Shown here in pieces: positions 60,313 to 64,000 of a stretch of DNA of 64,000 nt; position 1 is the first letter of the stretch, and each line of letters opens with the position of its first letter. A program made the position numbers and the translations under genes. The stretch spans positions 2,666,001 through 2,730,000 of the forward strand of contig CM035311.1 in assembly GCA_002900995.3 (NCBI GenBank), written 5' to 3'. The notes under the pieces are model-generated. The model saw only the letters and a list, made by a program, of their open reading frames with translations. It was not told where the DNA came from and searched no databases. The DNA is from Ganoderma boninense. Lineage: Eukaryota > Basidiomycota > Agaricomycetes > Polyporales > Polyporaceae.

Positions 60313-60411
60313 CTATGGATGTGGCGGGAGCAGACTGCGGGTATTGACGTAGCCTTGAGGCGTTTCAAGCGCCCTCTGAGACCAAAAGTGAGTACTTTCG
60401 AACGAGTGGAG
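60313..60411 (-). repeat. Relic copy of the 3' end of the 61423 gene (copy 1)
   Basis: The minus strand reads STHFWSQRALETPQGYVNTR and ends PPHP-stop, aligning with STHIWSQSAYDSPHYPHNAH near the end of the 61423 gene. Only the last about 30 codons are recognisable. Confidence 0.6.
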
Positions 60412-60471
60412 GTATGAGGTCAAGTTTGAAGCGCGTGATCTTGTCGTGGTCTTCAGCATGCAATGGGTGTG

Positions 60472-60514
60472 CTATGGGTCAATTCGGTTTGATTTAAAAC
60501 GGTCCGGCCTATAG
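60472..60514. repeat. Palindromic repeat, copy 2 (diverged)
   Basis: CTATGGGTCAATTCGGTTTG ... CGGTCCGGCCTATAG spans 43 bp; the arms are weaker than in the other two copies. A partial copy of its left arm (ATATGGGTCAATTCGGTTTG) recurs at about 60685. Confidence 0.65.
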
Positions 60515-60691
60515 CAAACCGGTCGCGTGCTAGATCTCGAGCAAAATTTCTGGTACAAGGCCGGCAAAATATTACAGTACCTCTGTATTGGAGTCCCAAG
60601 AAGAACAGTATGCTGACTGTCCCGCTCTAATCCTACGCTAGGACCTAGTGGCTATGGAGCACCTTTAAAAGGTGCTGGTCATCAATATGGG

Positions 60692-60850
60692 TCAATTCGG
60701 TTTGAACCGCCACCTTTCTCGAGGAAGGGAGAGTAGAGGTGTGGAGGTGGTCGTCGCAGGGATGGACAGGCGAGGCATACATGCCTGGGGACCAGAGGTG
60801 AGTGCTTCTGCCGAGTGATGGGGCTCTGTGCGTACGTCGACGTCATATCC
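60692..60850 (-). repeat. Relic copy of the 3' end of the 61423 gene (copy 2)
   Basis: A minus-strand ORF (open to 60949) ends EALTSGPQACMPRLSIPATT ... FKPN-stop, aligning in spacing with EMSTHIWSQSAYDSPHYPHN ... FDPYR-stop of the 61423 gene. DNA similarity (GAGGTGAGTGCTTCT against GATGTGAGTGCTCAT) supports common origin. Confidence 0.55.
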
Positions 60851-61204
60851 AGCCTTGAAACTGCTGGACAAGTGCGCGTAGAGGCTGACGTCGGCCTCGT
60901 GAGGGAGCATGGTCCGCGAACTTGTGGCGGCCTGGTTCTCTCTGCCCACGTGTTGATCTATCTGGCCTCCGACAGGTCTGGGCCGAAGGACTGCCGCGGC
61001 CTTGTCTGATCGCCCACGATCGATTATGCGTAGAGGCGCTGGGAGGGGGTTGCAAAACAGCGCTGTCTGCCAGGCACTTCGCCATCAGCTGCTCTTCCAC
61101 CTCGTCTTCCATCCGCCCCTCTCTTCTTCACCTGTTCTTCCCTTCTACTGGTCTGTTATCTCTTGCTGTAGTCTGTGGAGAGGCTACAACATGCGGTTAA
61201 CGTG

Positions 61205-61246
61205 CTATGGGTCAAACTATTTGGTTGCGAACAGTTTGGCCCATAG
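61205..61246. repeat. Palindromic repeat, copy 3 (best arms)
   Basis: CTATGGGTCAAACT at the left and AGTTTGGCCCATAG at the right form 14 bp arms with one mismatch around a 14 bp spacer. It lies about 180 bp beyond the stop of the 61423 gene. Confidence 0.75.
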
Positions 61247-61422
61247 CATATTGTTTGCATGTTGGTCTTGACCGGAATGCTGGACTGGACAAGGATCGGA
61301 TCAAATGAAGCGAGTCAATTCAAGGCTATGGTAAAAGGACAGGAAAGGTCGTTGAGGGGATGTACACGGGATGTTCAATGGGCTCCGAATGGAATAACTA
61401 TGGCAAATCTCCCTAGCATCCA

Positions 61423-63177
61423 CTATCGATATGGGTCAAAATTTGGCTGGGCCATCGTCTCCATGGCAGAAGCAGATGCGTGAGCGTTGTGGGGATAGTG
61501 AGGCGAATCATATGCACTCTGAGACCAGATGTGAGTGCTCATCTCTGACCGGGCGTAGTCGACGATGGGACCCTGTTGGTGCCGGCCGAAGGTGCTGCCG
61601 TACAGCGGCTTGTAGAAGCCAACGTTGGCTTGCTGAGGGATCGTAGCCCACGCCCTCTTGCCCATGGACTCTACGCTTGTGCGCGCATGCTGGTTCTGCG
61701 GAACAGGCGCAGGTTCCTGGAGGGCCAGCGACAGCTCGGAGTACGATTTCTGCATCGGGGGGTATGCGGCGACGTCGAACGTGGATGGTAGGGCGCGCTG
61801 GTGCGACACTGGGACGTCTTGGCTGTAGACGTGCGTGTTGTCCATCCCAACGATATGGCCCGATCGTGGACGATCGGCATGCGGAGCGACTGCCAACGGC
61901 GAAGGCGAGCCAACGGAGTGGGTCGGACTCACCCCCTGTACGACATCGCGCACATCTCGAGGGTCTTGTTCCCCGATCCTGGGGAATGAGGTCGCGTTGA
62001 CGGGGTTGTCGACTATTGCGGGGGGAAAGGCACGAGGTATGTGCACCACGCCCATCTTCTGTGCCGTCGCCAGATAGCACTCGACCAGTTCTGGTGTCAG
62101 TCCCCGCACGATGTCCGAGGAGGGACTGCCGGAGAGACGACGATCGGCTGGGGAGAAGTCCCGGCAGACTGCGCCGACATAATCGGTGCCCCCTGCGGAA
62201 CCTTGCGTAGTGCGAGAGAGCATCGATCCGGAGGGCTGAGCCCCATCACTCCATGGCGATGGCGGCAGGTCCATTGAAGGGCTTCTGCTGCCCGCGTCTG
62301 AATACAACGACGGTGTAGCGGATGGCGTGAACATGCCATGCGCGTTGACTACCGTGAACGTTGACTCCGCACCGGAGTTCACAATTCCGATGATGTTCTG
62401 GTTCTGCGAGGAGGGGTGGCTGGGAGGGATGGGTGCGCTTGCGGCGTACTGCTCAAGCCTCTCGACGACGCATGGCGTTAGATGGCATGGACTGGGTGCG
62501 AAGTGGTTGGGGAGCTTCAAACGTTGGAGCAAAGGAGCGGGCGCGGCACCGACTTCTTGGGCCGCGCTGTGAAGACATCCTTGGGGCACGAGCAAGTTGC
62601 CTGGCAGCGCATGCTGCGACGGACCCCCCGAATTCCTCATACGCTCTAGGTCGGATGGCAGATGGGAAGGGGGAAAGAAGGAGATGAGTGTCGGTGGTGG
62701 ACCCCGAGGTCGGTGTTCCATCGGCGTCGAACTCGGAGCGGCAGAGAACGATTGGGCCATGACCTGGGGAAGATATGATTCCGGCGCATTCCCCTTGCTA
62801 GGCAGTGTAGATTGCGTGGTTGGCGGTGCCGGCGCAGGAACGATGGTGGCTGGAGCTTTGCCGGCGGATTTGGGGAGGACAATTGGCACAGCACGACACA
62901 ATGGACGTGGTCGTTCAGGCTGATGTAACGTCGACCCGATAACATTAGAAGGGTCTAGAAATCAATGACAGTGCAGCTCACCTTCCGCTTCCTCCCACTC
63001 TTCAAAATGGCCACCCTCGCCTTCGCATTCACCTTCACCTTCACCCTTACCTTCACCTTCGCATTCATCTTCGCCTCCATCCTCCTCCGTTGCTTGCGGG
63101 CCTTCCGACCGAGATAGTTCCGTTTGTTTTCTTCCGGCAATGGATCTGGGGGTGCGCTCGACCAGTGTATCCCCCAT
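61423..63177 (-). CDS. Ser/Pro-rich disordered protein with acidic Gly/Glu repeat N-terminus
   Basis: Exons 63177..62982 and 62954..61423 join in phase (GAA G|AC CCT), giving 575 residues. The N-terminus reads MGDTLVERTPRSIAGRKQTE, followed by an acidic run of EGEGKGEGEGECEGEG type encoded by a TTCACC-like microsatellite. The remainder is rich in Ser, Pro, His and Ala with no recognised domain; modest ordered-looking pieces include SDIVRGLTPELVECYLATAQ near residue 310. It ends AQPNFDPYR. Upstream sequence (63,180-63,520) may contain another exon (RHRPHKALVEAIGNDKA), but the phase with the present exon does not close, so ATG 63177 is used. Its 3' end has been copied at least twice downstream. 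Confidence 0.62.
63000..63080. repeat. Hexamer-like microsatellite (TTCACC)n within coding sequence
   Basis: Imperfect units TTCACC/TTCGCA/CTTACC encode the Glu/Gly run of the 61423 gene on the minus strand; another frame would give Lys/Val repeats. Confidence 0.75.
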
Positions 63178-64000
63178 ATGGGACAGTTCTTCATTGCCTA
63201 CCCCACGGCATCTTCATCGGTATGATTGCACAGTGGCAAAGAGCTGCATGCTCACCGCTTTGTCGTTCCCGATAGCCTCGACCAGAGCCTTGTGTGGTCT
63301 ATGCCTTTGGCGAAAGTCGAGAAGCACGGCACCCTCTTCACCATAACGAGGTCCTCGGGAGTTGTCGACGGTTGTGGTTTGATTCTGGTTGGCGGGATAA
63401 GTTGTGAGGGTGAAGGCGTTGAACATTCTGGCGATGTCAGCAGGCAGAGGCAGAGAGTAGCGAGCGTGTGGTTGAAGTTGGGAAGTTGGATTTGGAGGCG
63501 CGTATTTGACCAACACGGGTGGCTCTGGACCATAGGTGACGACCCTCGTTTACTCGTTCACACGGTGGACGCGTGGATCTCAGCACTATGGACCGAACGA
63601 GGAGGGCAGTGAACAAAGGAAGGCGCGGTGTCGCGGTGCTTTCCGGATATGAACTCCGCGGGCACCATACCGCCTTCCGCCGTAAATAGCGGCACCGGTG
63701 TGAGCAGGTGTGGACTCTGATACCCCATTCCATCGTCGTCCTCATCTCTTCTTCCCTAAGCCAGTCGATGCGATGCGTTCCATTGGCGTCCATGACTGTT
63801 GTACAGGCTCGGTGCATCCATGTTTGCAGGACCACGTATAGTCTCTCCCCAACGGCATCGTTCATCTTTCCCCTCCCCCCCCCTCTCTGAAACTCTTTGC
63901 GTCGTACTGCCACGAAACTGTCTCCATTCGAACTACCGGAGGGTAATATTGCAGTCCCCTCGAGGGTCATTGCACAAGGTGGCTGAAACAATATCCCTCA
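63178..64000. other. Window end, no gene resolved
   Basis: Upstream of the 61423 gene. Several overlapping minus ORFs (63214-63533, 63437-63991) may include an undetected 5' exon, but no consistent splice model was found. Confidence 0.35.

Noticed and set aside
63180..63520. Extra 5' exon of the 61423 gene ending HKALVEAIGNDKA
   Set aside because: A donor and acceptor exist (GTGAGC; GGTAG), but joining them gives a different frame from the exon that continues into the body; considered and rejected as an HMG-box as well.

Overview
The window is nuclear DNA from a filamentous basidiomycete, most likely an Agaricomycete (the order is not resolved; a polypore-like species is a guess). The genes are GC-rich, broken by many 45-90 bp GT-AG introns and packed on both strands. 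The core proteins are fungal in type: Hse1, Mms2, Sec6, glutamine-dependent NAD synthetase, a single-chain acetyl-CoA carboxylase, ribosomal eL33, mitochondrial Arg7, Coq6 and a Ccc2-type copper pump. No rRNA, tRNA, CRISPR array or prokaryotic operon was seen.

Region 1 (1-24,290) is a conserved core. A divergent HSE1/MMS2 pair is followed by a secreted Pro/Val-repeat protein with a Gly/Tyr tail, then SEC6, QNS1, ACC1, eL33, ARG7 and a membrane-anchored Lys/Ala-rich protein of unknown function. QNS1, ACC1 and eL33 lie on the minus strand. eL33 and ARG7 are divergent and share an upstream region.

Region 2 (about 24,300-33,130) is a decayed tandem duplication of a roughly 4.3-4.5 kb block carrying COQ6 (minus) and an aminoglycoside-phosphotransferase-like kinase gene (plus). 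The first unit has a wrecked COQ6 but an intact kinase gene, plus an extra 1.7 kb segment with an unrelated two-exon gene. The second unit has the intact COQ6, but its kinase gene is split by a 761 bp terminal-inverted-repeat element with a 9 bp target duplication and also carries a one-base frameshift. One working gene of each pair therefore survives, in opposite units.

Region 3 (33,560-43,560) holds three genes for proline/serine-rich, apparently disordered proteins that I do not recognise. Two of them are paralogues with identical exon architecture (20-codon and 50-codon first exons). A 383 bp TA-flanked MITE and a tandemly repeated 3' flank lie here.

Region 4 (44,400-58,000) has a 1,199-residue RING-H2 / PH-like / VWA protein resembling the Ste5/Far1 pheromone-pathway scaffolds, a gene-poor stretch with a dead F-box gene, and the CCC2-type copper ATPase.

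Region 5 (58,000-64,000) contains eroded F-box/LRR-like relics and one more disordered-protein gene (61,423-63,177). The 3' end of that gene has been copied at least twice downstream, and each copy ends in a recurring palindrome.

Exon junctions were set by hand from GT-AG sites, reading phase and remembered family patterns. Coordinates are exact where exons are listed and approximate where I say so.
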